The notes: generated from the sequence alone by a model not told the origin. A DNA stretch of 64,000 bases from Cristatella mucedo (GCA_009760855.2 WPIO01000078.1:246001-310000); one strand, 5' to 3'; shown: positions 10,746-22,785, counted from the stretch's first letter. A program made the numbers and translations.

Positions 10746-13394
10746 GACGGCTAGAACAACATATTTAGCCCATGCTTGAGTGTGTTGCTCACATGCCGAG
10801 TCATGAGCCGCAAGACGTTTTCCTACCCTAAATCGCACGAACCAGGCGCCTTAGAAGACGGACCCATTGAAGGTCCATCGCTGATTGTTCTTGCGGCACC
10901 AGAGTCGCTCTTCTGTCACAAATATTCCCTCACACACAAATGTGTATTTGCTTTATTGAGTTCCTCAAGTACGATACCGTGCATGCTGCTGCACCTAGGC
11001 TATTTTTACCTTTGTCGCTAGTCGTAAAGGGCCTAAAATAAGTAAGAAAGACATTATGGGCCTCTTAGGGCGATATAAAAACAACCCGTTAATATATCGA
11101 CTAATGTGATACAGCTGCTACCACGACGTCATCGAAAATGAAGACGTTTGAAAGTCAGGTTATTTCTCCTTGATTAGTAGCTTTGCAGACTTCTTTCGGC
11201 GCATCCTTGTCCGCTCTCAGCTCCCAAGCTCACACGTGCAGATTACCGAGGGCCCCCGTTGTGCATCAGGAGACTTACTAAGCAGTAAAAGGCAGCTCGC
11301 AGTTGCTCATTGCATCAGCATGGCCGCCACCAGGCAACAGCCGAGTACAGATCACATCCGCTTCGGAAACGGCTTCGCATGCTCCGAGACGATCGAAGCC
11401 TCAAAAAAGATGTGAAGTGTAACAGTCGGACTCGTCAGGTGGCAGGAGGAGAACACTCTTAACAAAAATCGGCTGCTCGCCATAAACGTCTTTTGCACGA
11501 GGAGCAGCCTCAGCTGTAATTAGCCGGAAGTGAGCCGGCAGTTCAGGCAGGCAGTAGCAGCTAGCAGCGGGCTTCAAACGCAGCACGCGACTTCCGCATC
11601 CCGGCTGAACTAGGCCTCAAGCGCAGCGCTCGAGTGCTCTCTCCTGCCAGCTGACAACCACTCTGACACTCACCACTCACACCCTTGTTGAGCTGTCGAT
11701 TCTCGGCGATCGTGAGTTGGCGGCCATGCTGCTGAGCTGCACAGCTGCCGTTCGCTTCTTGGGCAAGTCTCCAAATGTATAACGAGGGCCCTAGGGAATG
11801 TACACCTACGGCTGGGGAGTTAAGAGCGAGCGAAGGGGTGCTTTAGCGTTTCTGCAAAAACTACTCACACAAAATGTAAAAAACGTGAGGTGCCAACAGA
11901 CTTTGTTATGAGAGTTGATTCACACCCATCTATAAGAGAATTTTGAAACTAATGTTTGTCAGCCATTGGTCCTTTGTTGCAGTTCACTTCGGCATGATCC
12001 GCTTCTGTGCATATACATAGGGGCAGAGGCATTAGAAAGGGGCAATTGATTTAGAGGCATGTGCCTCCACAGTGGGAGGTGTGGTTCATGCGTCGAGTTT
12101 GGGTTTAGAGCATATAAAGCACCAAATGTTCTTATAAGGCGTTCTTTGCATGTTCCCATCAAGCTAGATCGCTAGCTAGGTAGCTCACTTAATGCCTCAA
12201 GGCCACCTTTAATTTTACGGAGCTCAGCAATAGCATTCCTGCCTCAAGTGACGCGACCGTGCAGCTGCAGTCAGACACGATAGGAATGAGTCATCACTTA
12301 TAGGTAGCAGAACTCCACTTACAGAGAGACACGTGCTTGTACCTGTCTGTCTGTACCTGCCTGCTTGAACAGATCAAGTGCGCCGACCTGGGCCGCTCTG
12401 CAGTCTCGGCTTCATAACTACTCAGATTGCATATTCTTCGCGGAGCTCCGCTTTTTGTGTGCACATGCAGGCAGTTGAGTGGCGCCCCTGACTTATTGGT
12501 TTGGCAGATTTGCCTATTAAGATATTTAAAAAGCCAGCCGGATACCAATATTCAGAATTGCTGCACGAATATGCTTTTATGCTAACTCAGATGGTATTAA
12601 CACGCATGATCACGTGACCAAAAATTACAAGTAAACAGTTCAACTCGTGGCTCTGTCCTTAATAAACTCACTAAGAAGCTAATACTGTGGACCATTAGCA
12701 TACTACACGAATTGTATATATTGCTAAATTACACTGGTATTCGGCAAGGCACGCCAGGAAACGGAGCCATGACAGCAATGTCCACCATGGAATGAAGTGT
12801 ACACTTGCTCACTGGGAAAGAAGCTCTTCATTCACTACAGACGCTGGGGTAATAATGGCCATTTAAACAATTGGATATTACTACGTCTGGGTTGCCTACA
12901 ACCTCATTAATAGATTTGGTGCAGAAGCATCAAAAAGAACTCCAGTTCTAGGTGGAAACCTAGACCCAAACATCCGATTACATTCAGATCTCATTCCTTT
13001 GGTAATGTATATTCTGTTCTCTGTGAAGATCATCATTTTATCGTAAAAGCTAAGATTTTGACGTTTATGCTTTCCCCCTAAAAGATAGCTTCTCTGCCCT
13101 TTATGCTTATTCTAGCATCCGACTTGCCCTTACTTTTGGACCTATACAATTCATAACCAGCCATACTCCTGATGAGTTTGCTACTCCGACTAGGCACACT
13201 GTACACCTTCGCCTATATGTCTCACGGTTTACTACTGACGTTAAGCTACCTATGGCTCGTAGGCCCAAGCTTGACAAAGCATGTAAACCTACAATAAGTG
13301 GACTGGCCCATGATGACCATCGTTCGACCAATGTGTAAAAGCCCGGATTAGATTCTGAAGTCAAAGCGAATTATCGCCAATCTTCAATAATCCT
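10746..13394. other. Unassigned spacer
   Basis: About 2.6 kb in which I recognise no gene, tRNA or repeat. Frames of 60-85 residues (such as 12294-12548 minus and 13107-13364 minus) show no known motif. Old, unrecognisable transposon debris is possible. Confidence 0.4.
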
Positions 13395-13490
13395 TCATTT
13401 TGTAATGCTTTCTATACAGGATCTGTAAAGTGCCCAGAAAGAGATTCAGTTTTCCGATGGCTTTATACACACGTATTATTATTATTATTA
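13395..13490 (+). mobile_element. LINE-B 3'-end relic
   Basis: GTAAAGTGCCCAGAAAGAG, then TTCAGTTTTCCGATGGCTTT and an ATTATTATTATTATT tail: a diverged version of the LINE-B 3' hairpin plus (ATT)n, in plus orientation. Confidence 0.7.
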
Positions 13491-14589
13491 TCTTTTTAGA
13501 TCCATAGTTCTCGAAGGATTTTCGTTTAACTAGTTTAACTGAATAAGGTCGTCTCTTAAAAATAACAAATAAAGATCATCTACACTGCAACATAATAGCA
13601 ACGTCACTGCCTTGGTCCAGCTCAATCTATCAGCAGTCTAGCACTCGCAGCCTTTCTAACACCATCTGATATACTTCTCCTCGAGAAGCGACATTAATCC
13701 GTGAACCGAAGGCATCCTCCCTCTCCGACAAAGCTCTTAAAATGCTGCCGAAGTCCATAGCTTCATTTTGTGCTTTCTGGCTGAGGAGACAGAGGCTCAG
13801 TTTTTTTACTTGGCTCTACTTCGGTCACTGGCTGGAGCAGCCGGGTGAGGGGGGGGTGACAGGCCTGATGCTATTGTCCTTTATTGACATTCTACAGTTC
13901 TTAACCGTAGATTTGCTTTCTGGAGCTCTGCAGCCTACGGAACTGATTGAAGAAGGTACATTATATCCAGCACTTTCTCAGCCCGAGGATCGTAAAAGTC
14001 TGTATCCACTCCCAACAAAGAGATCGACTCGTAGCTGAAGCACCGGTAGAGCCGCACGGAGCTCCTGCATAGCAGCATCCTTCAAGTCCTGGTGACGGAG
14101 GCTGAAGGCGAAGCTGAAAGGTCAAGGTGAGCCGCCCGACCTCTACACATTAGCTGCTCTCCAGGGCTGGTAGCCTGCCCAAGTGGAAGCATGGTCGCCA
14201 CCAGGGAGCAGCTCAGGCGCTCGAATGGGGCAAGAGGGCCGCCAAAGCGAAAAGTGGCTGGACAGCCCGGCCTCTGCTCTGTCAGCCAGACCTGTGAAAG
14301 CTTCAACCTCCTTAGGGTCCTCTCTTTACCCACTCGCTGTGTTGAATTCCAACCTTAAAGCCATGCGGTTGTCGAAACTCCCTTCCCAAGGTATGTTGGC
14401 ATACTGTATCCAGTTAGACCGGCCAACTATAAGGCTGCATTTGTAAAAGTACAATTGAAAATGATAAAGCTCGAATAATAAGCTCGAGTAAAATAAAGCA
14501 ATAGGTAAGGCTGAATTGCTACTGTCACCTACACACATAGTCAATGCTCGACGATTCAGTGTAAAGTCACCTTAAACTTCCCTCTATTT
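13491..14589. other. Unassigned spacer
   Basis: No gene recognised. The overlapping frames at 14082-14333 (minus) and 14183-14446 (plus) lack motifs. Confidence 0.4.
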
Positions 14590-14875
14590 TATTTATAATA
14601 ATGCTAATACATTTGTATAGCACCTTTAAAACACATTGTAAAACACATTGCTAATATTGCTAAGCACTTCACTTATAATGTAAAGGAAGCATAATCATAA
14701 GTTTAGTGGAAAACAATGATTCGTCTGTATAACACCCTAAAAGACTTTCATCTCTATTCAGACGCTTCACACATGTCATGGTAATCAAGCCAACGACCTA
14801 GGTTATCAAATAAATTCACCCTGACCTTTGTCGAGGCAAGCACCTTAACTGCTGGGTCACAGGAGTGGTTTCGGA
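14590..14875 (-). mobile_element. SINE-2 relic with an adjoining tail relic
   Basis: At 14715-14875, TCTCTATTCAGACGCTTCAC, AAGCCAACGACCT and GCAAGCACCTTAACTGCTGG follow the order of the SINE-2 at 4768-4920 on the minus strand, with substitutions in both RNA polymerase III boxes and an insertion. Left of it, ATTTGTATAGCACC at about 14609 looks like a second, older hairpin tail. Confidence 0.65.
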
Positions 14876-16184
14876 GGCACACGTTATTACACACCATCAA
14901 CAGCTATGTAACCTTGGGTGGGGCTAAGCCAGTACCGATAGGGTTTATGTTGAATTCCCTTATGTGCAACGGGAGATCGCTTACACTCCGAAGTGCAAAT
15001 GTTCATACGACATAAAGTGCACGTAATATCTAAATGTTTCTAAACTTTACACCTCAGTCGTCAAAATGAGCACCCTGACCTAGGTCACCAAAGAGAGATC
15101 ATTAAGGCGAGCACCTGGGCCAAACGAGCCGCATTTCCACGGGCAATCTCTTCTCTCACAACTTCGACTGGGAGATGGTCAACGATTCAACTCCAGGCCT
15201 GTATATATTATCTAACCAGCAAAAAACCTCAGAACACACTCTTTAATATACCTTCACAAGATTGTCCTAGCCTCTGAGGTCTGCTGTACTCCCACTTGTG
15301 GATTGATGCAACCTGGCTAAGATAACATTGTTTAACCGAGGATGTCCTCAACATTAGGCTGCGTCCGCATACGATACGAGGAAGCGATATCGCTATTAAC
15401 AGTACATGCATGCCTATAGATCATAGTGGGGGCATCATGACAAGTTTGACCATTAAGTAAGGACAGTCATTGAAACCTCCATGTATGATCTATGCCTTTG
15501 CCCTCGTACCCTTCTTTGCTCTTGATGCCGATGGTGGCCGTCTAGCCTTCCTAAAAAGCAAGCTTCGTATTCTTCGTTAATCTTCATTGCAGCTTCACGG
15601 AATGATTTCACCACATCATCTTGTGCTGTTTCTTCAGCTCCAACATGCATAACAGCATCAAGCTGCATGCAAATGGTTCTATTTGCATGCACACAGATGA
15701 CGAGCAAGTACACATTTACATTGTACTTCACTACTCGCCCCTTTTCTTTCCGAGCTTGAATTATCTCCTTATTATTTTCTCTGTATAGTTTACCTTAGTT
15801 CTTTTCCAGTTCTTTCTTTAACAACCGCTCTTGTTCTTTTGCATTTCCTCCCATTCAGAACTGATTTCCTATATAAAATAAGGCTCTCTACAGCCTTATG
15901 AAACCGGCCTTCATTTCTAGTCAGGGGCCCTAGCTGAGTAAGGCCGCTTGATCGTCTTGTGAAAATCCATACGGAGATAAATAGCACATACATATAGAGA
16001 GCCTCCAAGCTAACACATAGGAAACTTCTACTTTAAACTAGGCTGCTGTTATGACCGCACAACCTTCACTAGTTCAGGTGGTGGCACAACGCGAGCAATG
16101 TGCAAAGACCTGGAGCATGAAATATGCCAATGATAACAGCACAGCACCCAATACTCTGCACACAAAACTAGCAACGACACCGCA
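14876..16184. other. Unassigned spacer
   Basis: No gene recognised. The frame at 15453-15731 (minus, 92 residues) has a moderately hydrophobic start but no known motif. Confidence 0.4.
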
Positions 16185-16800
16185 GTAAAATAACTAGGTC
16201 TAACCAGGTTCAAAGAATTACCGAAATCCACCAAACCCCATTATATTTAAAGGTAATTCAACCAGAAATCTGCGGTGCAAAGCTCAAATAACCAGTGAGT
16301 ACTGTAGTAAGTAAACGGTCATTATAATGAACCCATCAAATTGTATACCACAGGACTGTCGCGTTCTAAGGCAAATGGGCTTGAAAGACGCTGGCCACTA
16401 CAGCAATCCACTAGATTTAAGTGTAAATTCACATAAAATTGGCTGAGCGAAGCTCTGATTTGGATTGCAAGTTAACATACACTAATGTTGCACCGAGCAT
16501 ACCCACAAGAGTGCTCGCTATTTTGCGTTCTGATTCAATCCACTGGAATTGGTTGCGTCCACCCTTGTAAATACTATAACCCACCGTCGCGCGTGCGGCT
16601 GTTTCTAAAATAATCGTACAGTTTAATATGCACTCCTTACCGGAGCTACCAATTTCCCTGTCGACTGGCGAAGGATTCCGATGGAAAACGGTAGATTCGT
16701 GCTTGGAGCAGAGAATTTCTTGACTACTTTTGCCTAATTAGAGCGATTAGCTAAGTATCTCCGTCAGTAACTCCACAAAGTCATAAAGACCATGTGGGTG

Positions 16801-18570
16801 TTACGCAGGAGAGTTTTCTATAGCGCACTCGCAGCCTAAGCGGCTTTCGGTACGAATTCGGTAGCCAACAAACTTCGTCTCACGCAACAAAGAGAAAGTG
16901 GGAAGCATAGCAGAGTTAGGAGAGCAGTTGAGGTAGTGAGTAGCATAGAAGTAGCAGTTCAGGACCGCTGAAAAAGATGTGCCATAGTCGGCACTTGGAG
17001 AGTAGATGTCGTTGCGTAAGAACTGTGGAAGCGAGTTCCACAGTCTGGGACCTGCAGAGCTAAAGCTTCTGTCGCCAACTGTCTTTAAGCGGAGGAATGA
17101 GACAGCTAATTTATTGTCCACACAGGACCTGAGGGCGCGAACAGGCTGAAACTGATGCAGCAGTTCAGCTAGGTATGAAGGAGCCAAGCCGTTGCGGGCC
17201 TTGTGGGTCAGCGTAAGAACTTTGCTCTGTATCCTTTGCTCAACCGGCAACCATTCTAGCTCTTTCAGCAAAGGAGACACGTGCTCAAACCGCTGGGACT
17301 TGAAGACCAGCCTTGCAGCCATATTCATAGTCCGCTGTAGTGGCATAATAGCTTTCTTTGGTAGCCCAGCCAAAAGGGAATTACAATAATCAAGCCGAGA
17401 CAGAACTAAAGAGCTAGTTAAATTTTTTACAAGCCACTGTGGGAGAAAGCTTCTAATCTTGGATAGGGATCGGATGTAATGGCTAGCTGTAGAGGCAGTC
17501 TTCTGAATGAAGCTTTTGAAATTGAGGCAGCTGTCGAACACGACACCCAGATTATGAGCACGCGGTGAAGGTTCCACAATAGCATCACCTATTAGAACAG
17601 CAAAGCCTTTTAATCCAGCCACACGCTTAGGGTGTCCTATGAGAAGCAGTTCGGTTTTATCGTCATTTAATTTCAGGAAGTTTTCCGACATCCAGGATCG
17701 AATATCGGCAAGGCAAGCATTCAGTTTCTCAGTTGCTGCTGCAGATTCCGACAATTTAAATGACAAATACAACTGAGTATCGTCAGCATAGAAGTGATAT
17801 CCTATTCCATGGGCCTTAATCACTTTTCCCACAGGTTGCGTATAAATGGAGAACAGCAAGGAACCAAGTACAGACCCTTGAGGGACTCCACAGGTGACCC
17901 TTCTCATGTCTGAGACCTGACCCCCACACGACACGGATTGAACACGATCAGACAAGTAGGATTTAAACCACGCCAGTGCTTCATCTGCCAGACCGATCGT
18001 TGTTCTCAATCGTTCAAGCAGAACTTCGTGATCAATGGTGTCGAAGGCAGCAGACAGATCTAGCAGAGCTAAGGCAGTGACATTCCCGTCGTCGTTGCCA
18101 CGTAGAATGTCATTGTTAACACGGAAGAGAGCAGTTTCAGATGAGTGCTGCCTCTTGAAACCTGATTGAAATGTTTCTGACATTCCATTATTTTCAATAT
18201 GTTCAACTAGCTGCTTAGCAACAATTTTTTCAAGAATCTTTGATAAGAACGGAAGAAGGGAAACTGGACAATAGTTTTCTAGGACCTCTGTGTCTAATCC
18301 AGGCTTTTTAAGAATAGGTCTAACGATTGCCGATTTGAAGCCCAAAGAAGCATTAAAAATCTTGGTTATGACAGGGCTAAGTTGGTCTGCAAGTGAAGAC
18401 CACAGAGATGAAGGTATAGGGTCTTCAGGAGACGAGCTCTTTTTGCTAGACCTTATTAAGGCAGCCACATCACAGGTAGAAACATCAAAGAACCTTTTAA
18501 GAAAGGTCACAGGTTGAGGAACGGCGATTGCTTTGGTCGGAGGGGGCTTAATGGAGGCACGAATGTGCAC
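16801..18570 (-). CDS. LINE-A reverse transcriptase (589-residue open frame)
   Basis: Reverse transcriptase used for target-primed reverse transcription. Visible motifs: SAAFDTIDHEVLLERL (residues 173-188, first catalytic Asp), GVPQGSVLGSLLF (228-240) and FYADDTQLY (260-268, catalytic Asp pair). The thumb and C-terminal region follow (for example MNMAARLVFKSQ and the LLKELEWLPV block). The frame starts only where a frameshift separates it from the endonuclease, so the true protein would be a longer fusion. The C-terminal section reappears as fragments at 44.2, 49.7 and 53.7 kb. Assignment to the CR1/L2 group rests on sequence style, not on a tree. Confidence 0.93.
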   Translation of the reverse strand: MHIRASIKPPPTKAIAVPQPVTFLKRFFDVSTCDVAALIRSSKKSSSPEDPIPSSLWSSLADQLSPVITKIFNASLGFKSAIVRPILKKPGLDTEVLENYCPVSLLPFLSKILEKIVAKQLVEHIENNGMSETFQSGFKRQHSSETALFRVNNDILRGNDDGNVTALALLDLSAAFDTIDHEVLLERLRTTIGLADEALAWFKSYLSDRVQSVSCGGQVSDMRRVTCGVPQGSVLGSLLFSIYTQPVGKVIKAHGIGYHFYADDTQLYLSFKLSESAAATEKLNACLADIRSWMSENFLKLNDDKTELLLIGHPKRVAGLKGFAVLIGDAIVEPSPRAHNLGVVFDSCLNFKSFIQKTASTASHYIRSLSKIRSFLPQWLVKNLTSSLVLSRLDYCNSLLAGLPKKAIMPLQRTMNMAARLVFKSQRFEHVSPLLKELEWLPVEQRIQSKVLTLTHKARNGLAPSYLAELLHQFQPVRALRSCVDNKLAVSFLRLKTVGDRSFSSAGPRLWNSLPQFLRNDIYSPSADYGTSFSAVLNCYFYATHYLNCSPNSAMLPTFSLLRETKFVGYRIRTESRLGCECAIENSPA

Positions 18571-18710
18571 AATTTTTTTCAGTAAAGAAGGCTGAAAACC
18601 TTTCGGCTGAGCCCTTAATATCTGGGGAGTCAGACCTCACAGCATTGGCCAGTAAATGGTTAACTGTCTTATAAATCTGTTTAGTGTCCGACTGGCAGGA
18701 ATTCAGTTTT

Positions 18711-19731
18711 CTAATGAAAAAAGAAGCCCTGGCTTTTTTTAAGCTTTCGGGTGTAAACTCGAAGGAAGTCTTTAAAATTGACTAGGTCTGCCTCAGACCC
18801 CGATTTCTTGAAACGACGTTCCAGCCTGCGCTTAACACGGCGCATCTTAAGGAGTTTTTTTGTAAATTGAAAGCAATCTCGACGACTTTGAACACGGATA
18901 GAGCGAATGGGAGCATGCTTGTCAAGAGCACTCCTGAGTGTCATATTCATCGCATCAGTGAGGGTATCGAGGCTGCCGGTCGAGTCTGAATGCAGATGAA
19001 GAAGGCCTGCATCACAAACAGATTTCAAAAACTTGTCCAAGTCAATGCTTTGTAAGTTACGTCGTTTGGAAAATTCGACATTACCCTGCACGTACGAGGG
19101 AGCAGGAACAGTAAACGAGACCGAACAATGATCTGAGAGGGTCAGTGGGCACACCACAAAGTCAGTGGGGAGGACACTCTTAGTGATCACGAGATCTAGA
19201 ATGTGGCCACCGACGTGGGTGCTATGATTAACGTGTTGGGCCAAACCAAGATTCTCCAGACAGTCAAGAAATGAGCAGACCTGGCTGTTGCTAGGGTTGT
19301 CAACGTGAATATTGAAGTCTCCTACAATCAGTAGCGGCCTGTCACACACAAATATTTTAGCGAGGAACTCTGAAAACTCCTCTATAAACAAGTTTAGACA
19401 GCCAGAAGGAGGCCGGTATATCACAACGGTGAGAGGCATTGTCTTTGATGAAGACCTGATAGCAACCGATTCAAACGATGACCCATGCGAGAAACTGCAC
19501 ATTTTATAGCCAAACGATTCGCGAACAACAATTGCAACCCCGCCACCAACCTTGTCAGAACGCATGGACTGATAGAATGAGAACCCGGGTGCGGTGGTCT
19601 CGGAAATACAGCAACTGGAACAAGGCGTCATCCAGGTTCCGGTAAGCAGAAATGCATCTAGCTTCTCCTGGACCACCTGATCGCGGATAAGTAACCCCTT
19701 GGTTTTTAGCGATCGGACATTTAGTAGGCGG
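18711..19731 (-). pseudogene. LINE-A APE endonuclease, frameshifted and catalytically altered
   Basis: Endonuclease/exonuclease/phosphatase fold that nicks target DNA. The frame is open from the 5' end of the element (LNVRSLKTKG) through GGGVAIVVRESFG, VIYRPPSG, VGDFNIHVDN and TLSDHCSVSF. Where the family has the catalytic Glu in LTETW, this copy has LTGTW (codon GGA), so cleavage activity is probably lost. The GDFN and SDH catalytic motifs are retained. It is in a different frame from the reverse transcriptase, with the break between about 18570 and 18711. Confidence 0.92.
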
Positions 19732-21332
19732 AGCTATAACTCGCTGAGCCCCAGGCAAGGCCTTGCGGCAGTCTGCAAGCAGAGCAACTTCATGAACTGG
19801 TTGATTGACTCTGACCTCGACTAGCACTGCCTGAATACCCACAAGAAGTAGGAGGTGGCTAATCGTCCGCCATTGCTATGAGTACGGATGCAGGTCAAGG
19901 AGATCGAGTTTCTCCTGTTAGAATATAAGAGGCTGCGTACCTCGGTTTACACAGGTACCTCCTGTCTGCTGATACCAGCACTGCGGTTGCCAGCTTCACC
20001 TGCTACTCACTAGAAGCAACGTTTGACTTCACTCTGGTAAGAACTGCATGCTTTTCGCCGGAAGTTATCAGAGACATGTCCCGCAATTATGGACTGCGAG
20101 CCTGACAGCTGGACCTCTATTACAAACTAAGAGCTCGGCCGTTGAACTATATCTGCCAGCCTTTAGTAAAATAGCCGCTATAGGACGAGTCATATGACTG
20201 GCTCGTTTTATGATCATGTAGGAGAGATTTTTCTTAGACGTACGACCTGAGTCGGTGTATATGACTTGCGCCTGACCTCAATCACTCGCTTGAAGTAGCG
20301 GCCTGCAGGTCTGTGAGTGGAGGCACTGAGCTAGAGCTGCTGTAAGTGAGTCTGTAAGTGAGTCTGCTGGAAGTCACCAGTCGTGTCAACCGTGATAAAC
20401 AGGCTATTGTTTGCGCTTTTTCTAATGGAGCGTTGCTGCTAGCGCTGCCTGCTGAATATCGAGCGCCGTGACGTCATAGCCGGGGTTTTGCGAGCTTCAG
20501 GCCTGTGCACATTGCACGCATTGTGCAGCTACCCAAGCTAGTGAGGGTTAAGAGGTTATAACAATGACGGCAGATGTTAAAGGTAAGTTTTATAAGTTGG
20601 GTTAGTGCTCTTGCTTTTCCCTGTCGTTTGCAATGGCTAACCGTGCGATGACAACAGATAGGATGACTTGCAGCCAAAGTAGTAAGTTATCTGACCCAGT
20701 CAAGCCAGTCAAGTCACACCATTTAGAGTCGGTAAGATTAAGTTCATTCTGACCCAAATCGCGGCTGGGCTATCAGTCTGGGCAACGTCTGGAGATACCC
20801 CTATCTGCGCTACTAACACGGTGGAGGTGAGGGCGTGGCCCTCGAGCGGGCGTCGCTGTTCGCGGCTTTCTTTGCTCGCCCTCCGCGAGCGAGCGAGCGG
20901 CGGCGGCCCGCGCTTTTCCCGCTCGATCGCGCTCTGCTGCTGCTTCTCCGCCGCCGCCACCACAGCTGCCGCCGCTTCGTCGGAGGCGCCTCACTTAGTC
21001 CGTTCCGTCTTTTCAGATGCTTTCGTCATTCCTTTCGTCGCGTGTCACGTGGCCCGTGCCTCGTGGCCCGGCTCGCGCTGATGCACTTATTAGACGTGTC
21101 ATTAGTCCAGCCACGAGTTTAGAGCTGCCTATTAAGAGGGTGAGTTCGCTTACTATCGCTCAGCAAAAGAATTCTCACGAAAACGAGCCAAGATCCACAA
21201 TCGAACAGCTCCGCGAGGTAGGTGGTCAGCCAGTCAATCGACGAAGTCATGGGCTTGAATAGCGATTACAGCTAGAAAAGTCGTCGGCCAAGAAGTTGCC
21301 TCCGACTGTCGTTCGCTCGCTGCAATATCTGG

Positions 21333-21430
21333 TCGAGAGAGGCGTGCCAGATTTTCTAATCGCGAGGAGTGATCACCGGCTGCCAGTTGACCGTGGCGAG
21401 ATACAATAAGTACCATCACAACATTATTCG
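21333..21430 (+). pseudogene. SLC6 helix-6 exon, copy 1
   Basis: Reads as a helix-6 segment with WSREACQIF, an in-frame TAA, then GVITGCQLTVARYNKYHHNI. The exon ends at CG before GTTGGT, and joining it to the next exon restores the family's Arg-Asp (R across the junction, then D), which supports the intron 21431-21573. The acceptor AG at its start, present in copy 2 (CTGCCAG), is changed to CTGCAAT. Confidence 0.75.
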
Positions 21431-21573
21431 GTTGGTGGTCGCTCCAAGCGTCATCGCCCTATCGTCGTCTCCTGGTCATCCATGTCGCTTCCATTGTTGC
21501 TCAGCAATCGTTGCCCGAACTGCTAAGCCTATCGCTGGTCAATTCTAGTTGTCCTGTCCTCCTGTTCATGCAG

Positions 21574-21692
21574 CGATACCCTAGCCGTGCCGATCGTCTA
21601 CGTCGCTACGTGCATCTGCGCCGTCATCCCAACTTTATTAGGATACATGGCCATCACGAAGAGCACTTCGATTGACAAGGTACCAGCTCTAG
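21574..21692 (+). pseudogene. SLC6 helix-7 exon, copy 1
   Basis: Acceptor GTTCATGCAG at 21564-21573, donor AG/GTGAGT at 21693. Translation contains DTLAVPIVYVAT, LLGYMAITKSTSID and ends KVPAL. It aligns with the helix-7 exon of copy 2 with a 3-nt length difference. This exon has no disabling change of its own, but its neighbours do. Confidence 0.78.
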
Positions 21693-21891
21693 GTGAGTGT
21701 CGCAACGAGAGAAGGGAAGCCGTGCTGAGAATTTAAGAGGCGTTGCCGCCGCCTTGGATCTAGGTGCTTGTGAGTGTCGCTCCAATGCCGTCGTGGGGGC
21801 GCTCGATAGCAAGGATCAATGGGTGGCATTCATGGCGCTCAGATTCTTGGCTGGCCTTCGTCGTCTAAAAAAATTCCAAGCTGATTAAACA

Positions 21892-22147
21892 CTGGTAAGC
21901 CTCAGTCTTCTGCTTCAACTCTCTGGTAAGCCTCAGTCTTCTGCTTCAACTCTCTGGTAAGCCTCAGTCTTCTGTTTCAGCTCTCTGGTAAGCCTCAGTC
22001 TTCTGCTTCAACTCTCTGGTAAGCCTCAGTCTTCTGCTTCAACTCTCTGGTAAGCCTCAGTCTTCTGTTTCAACTCTCTGGTAAGCCTCAGTCTTCTGTT
22101 TCAGCTAGCTGGTAAGCCTCAGTCCTCGGTTTCAGCTCTCTGGTAAG
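21892..22147 (+). repeat. 31-bp minisatellite, 8 units plus a partial ninth
   Basis: Units start with CTGGTAAGCCTCAGTC at 21892, 21923, 21954, 21985, 22016, 22047, 22078 and 22109, with a degenerate ninth start at 22140. The spacing is exactly 31 bp. Units differ by a few substitutions (CTGCTTCAACTCT, CTGTTTCAGCTAG). Every unit carries CTG/GTAAG, a good splice-donor consensus, plus a pyrimidine-rich stretch. It lies directly after the helix-7 part of the SLC6 relic. Confidence 0.95.
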
Positions 22148-22565
22148 CCGCGGCGGCAGCGGCAGGAGGGCCCCGATCGCTCCAACGCCCCAGCCAGCTG
22201 CTTGTAAATGATTTCATTGGCTGCGTGGTGCCGCGTGCCATGCGTTTGTGCCAGCGCCCGTTCCAAACTCGATCGACGGTGAGTCGTTCGGTCGGTTCCG
22301 CCCACTCAGATTTCTCTGGCGGAGGGTGTGCTCTCAGCGTTCCTCGACAGATTTTCAATCCTAAAGGAAGGCGACGAGGCAACGACAGTTGACCTACTGG
22401 CTCGCCTGCTGAGGCAGGCTTCCTGTTGGGAGTGCCCATGCTCTGGGAGGTCTGGCCAGGCAGCTCGGCTGTAGCAGGGCCAGCACGTGCTTGTCCCGTC
22501 GCAGGAGCACTCATTCTAGGAACCGTGAATGGCCATCTCTCTAGTGCAGGGCGGCGCTTTCTCAC
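22148..22565. other. Unassigned GC-rich segment
   Basis: Moderately GC-rich. A 148-residue minus-strand frame (22119-22565) overlaps the minisatellite and has no recognisable domain. It is poor evidence for a gene. Confidence 0.4.
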
Positions 22566-22675
22566 TGAACCTCACTTTTAGGTCCCTGTATTCTTTGGCT
22601 CTAGCCTACCTATCAGATCTACTACCCCAACCAGGCTGAGCATCCTATCACCCGCGTTTCGGAATTTAAGCGCTT
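22566..22675 (+). mobile_element. LINE-B fragment
   Basis: CTCACTTTTAGGTCCCTG, GGCTCTAGCCTACCTATCAG and CTACCCCAACCAGGCTGAGC match the coding strand of LINE-B near 50.48-50.57 kb, close to the end of its reverse-transcriptase frame. Confidence 0.8.
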
Positions 22676-22785
22676 ACCCATACCTCGCTAAAATCTCAAA
22701 TCCACGAGGTCATTTGTCAGAAGATTGTTCGTCACCTTTTCGAGAATCCACGGAGTATCCATTGTTTGCATCGATCGCTGTTTCT

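Larger units (their letters stand above)
16754..19731 (-). mobile_element. LINE-A, 2.98-kb CR1/L2-type non-LTR retrotransposon
   Basis: Limits come from the empty site at about 62560-62564: the target AGCTA is present once there and twice here (16749-16753 and 19732-19736). The element encodes an APE endonuclease and a reverse transcriptase on the minus strand. It is 5'-truncated: the 5' end falls just where the endonuclease begins (LNVRSLKTKG). The 3' end is GTGGGTGTTACGCAGG sequence followed by a short tail; other copies end in repeats of TACAT. One frameshift and a changed catalytic residue make it inactive, yet the reverse-transcriptase frame is open throughout. Confidence 0.95.
16185..20525 (+). 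repeat. Repeat R3, left copy, split by LINE-A
   Basis: Sequence at 16185-16753 and 19732-20525 matches, in inverted orientation, one continuous block at 61.74-63.13 kb. Shared landmarks include CCGTCGCGCGTGCGGCTGT, GGAAAACGGTAGATTCGTGC and CTCGCTGAGCCCCAGGC. The right-hand copy reads across the LINE-A insertion point, so this is a natural filled/empty pair. The section around 16.40-16.47 kb resembles a Satellite B monomer, and the end near 20.19-20.50 kb resembles the 3' part of module R2, so R3 may itself be composite. Confidence 0.85.

Noticed and set aside
22119-22565. 148-residue minus-strand frame
   Set aside because: It begins in GC-rich DNA and ends within a minisatellite; no motif and no splice or paralogue support.
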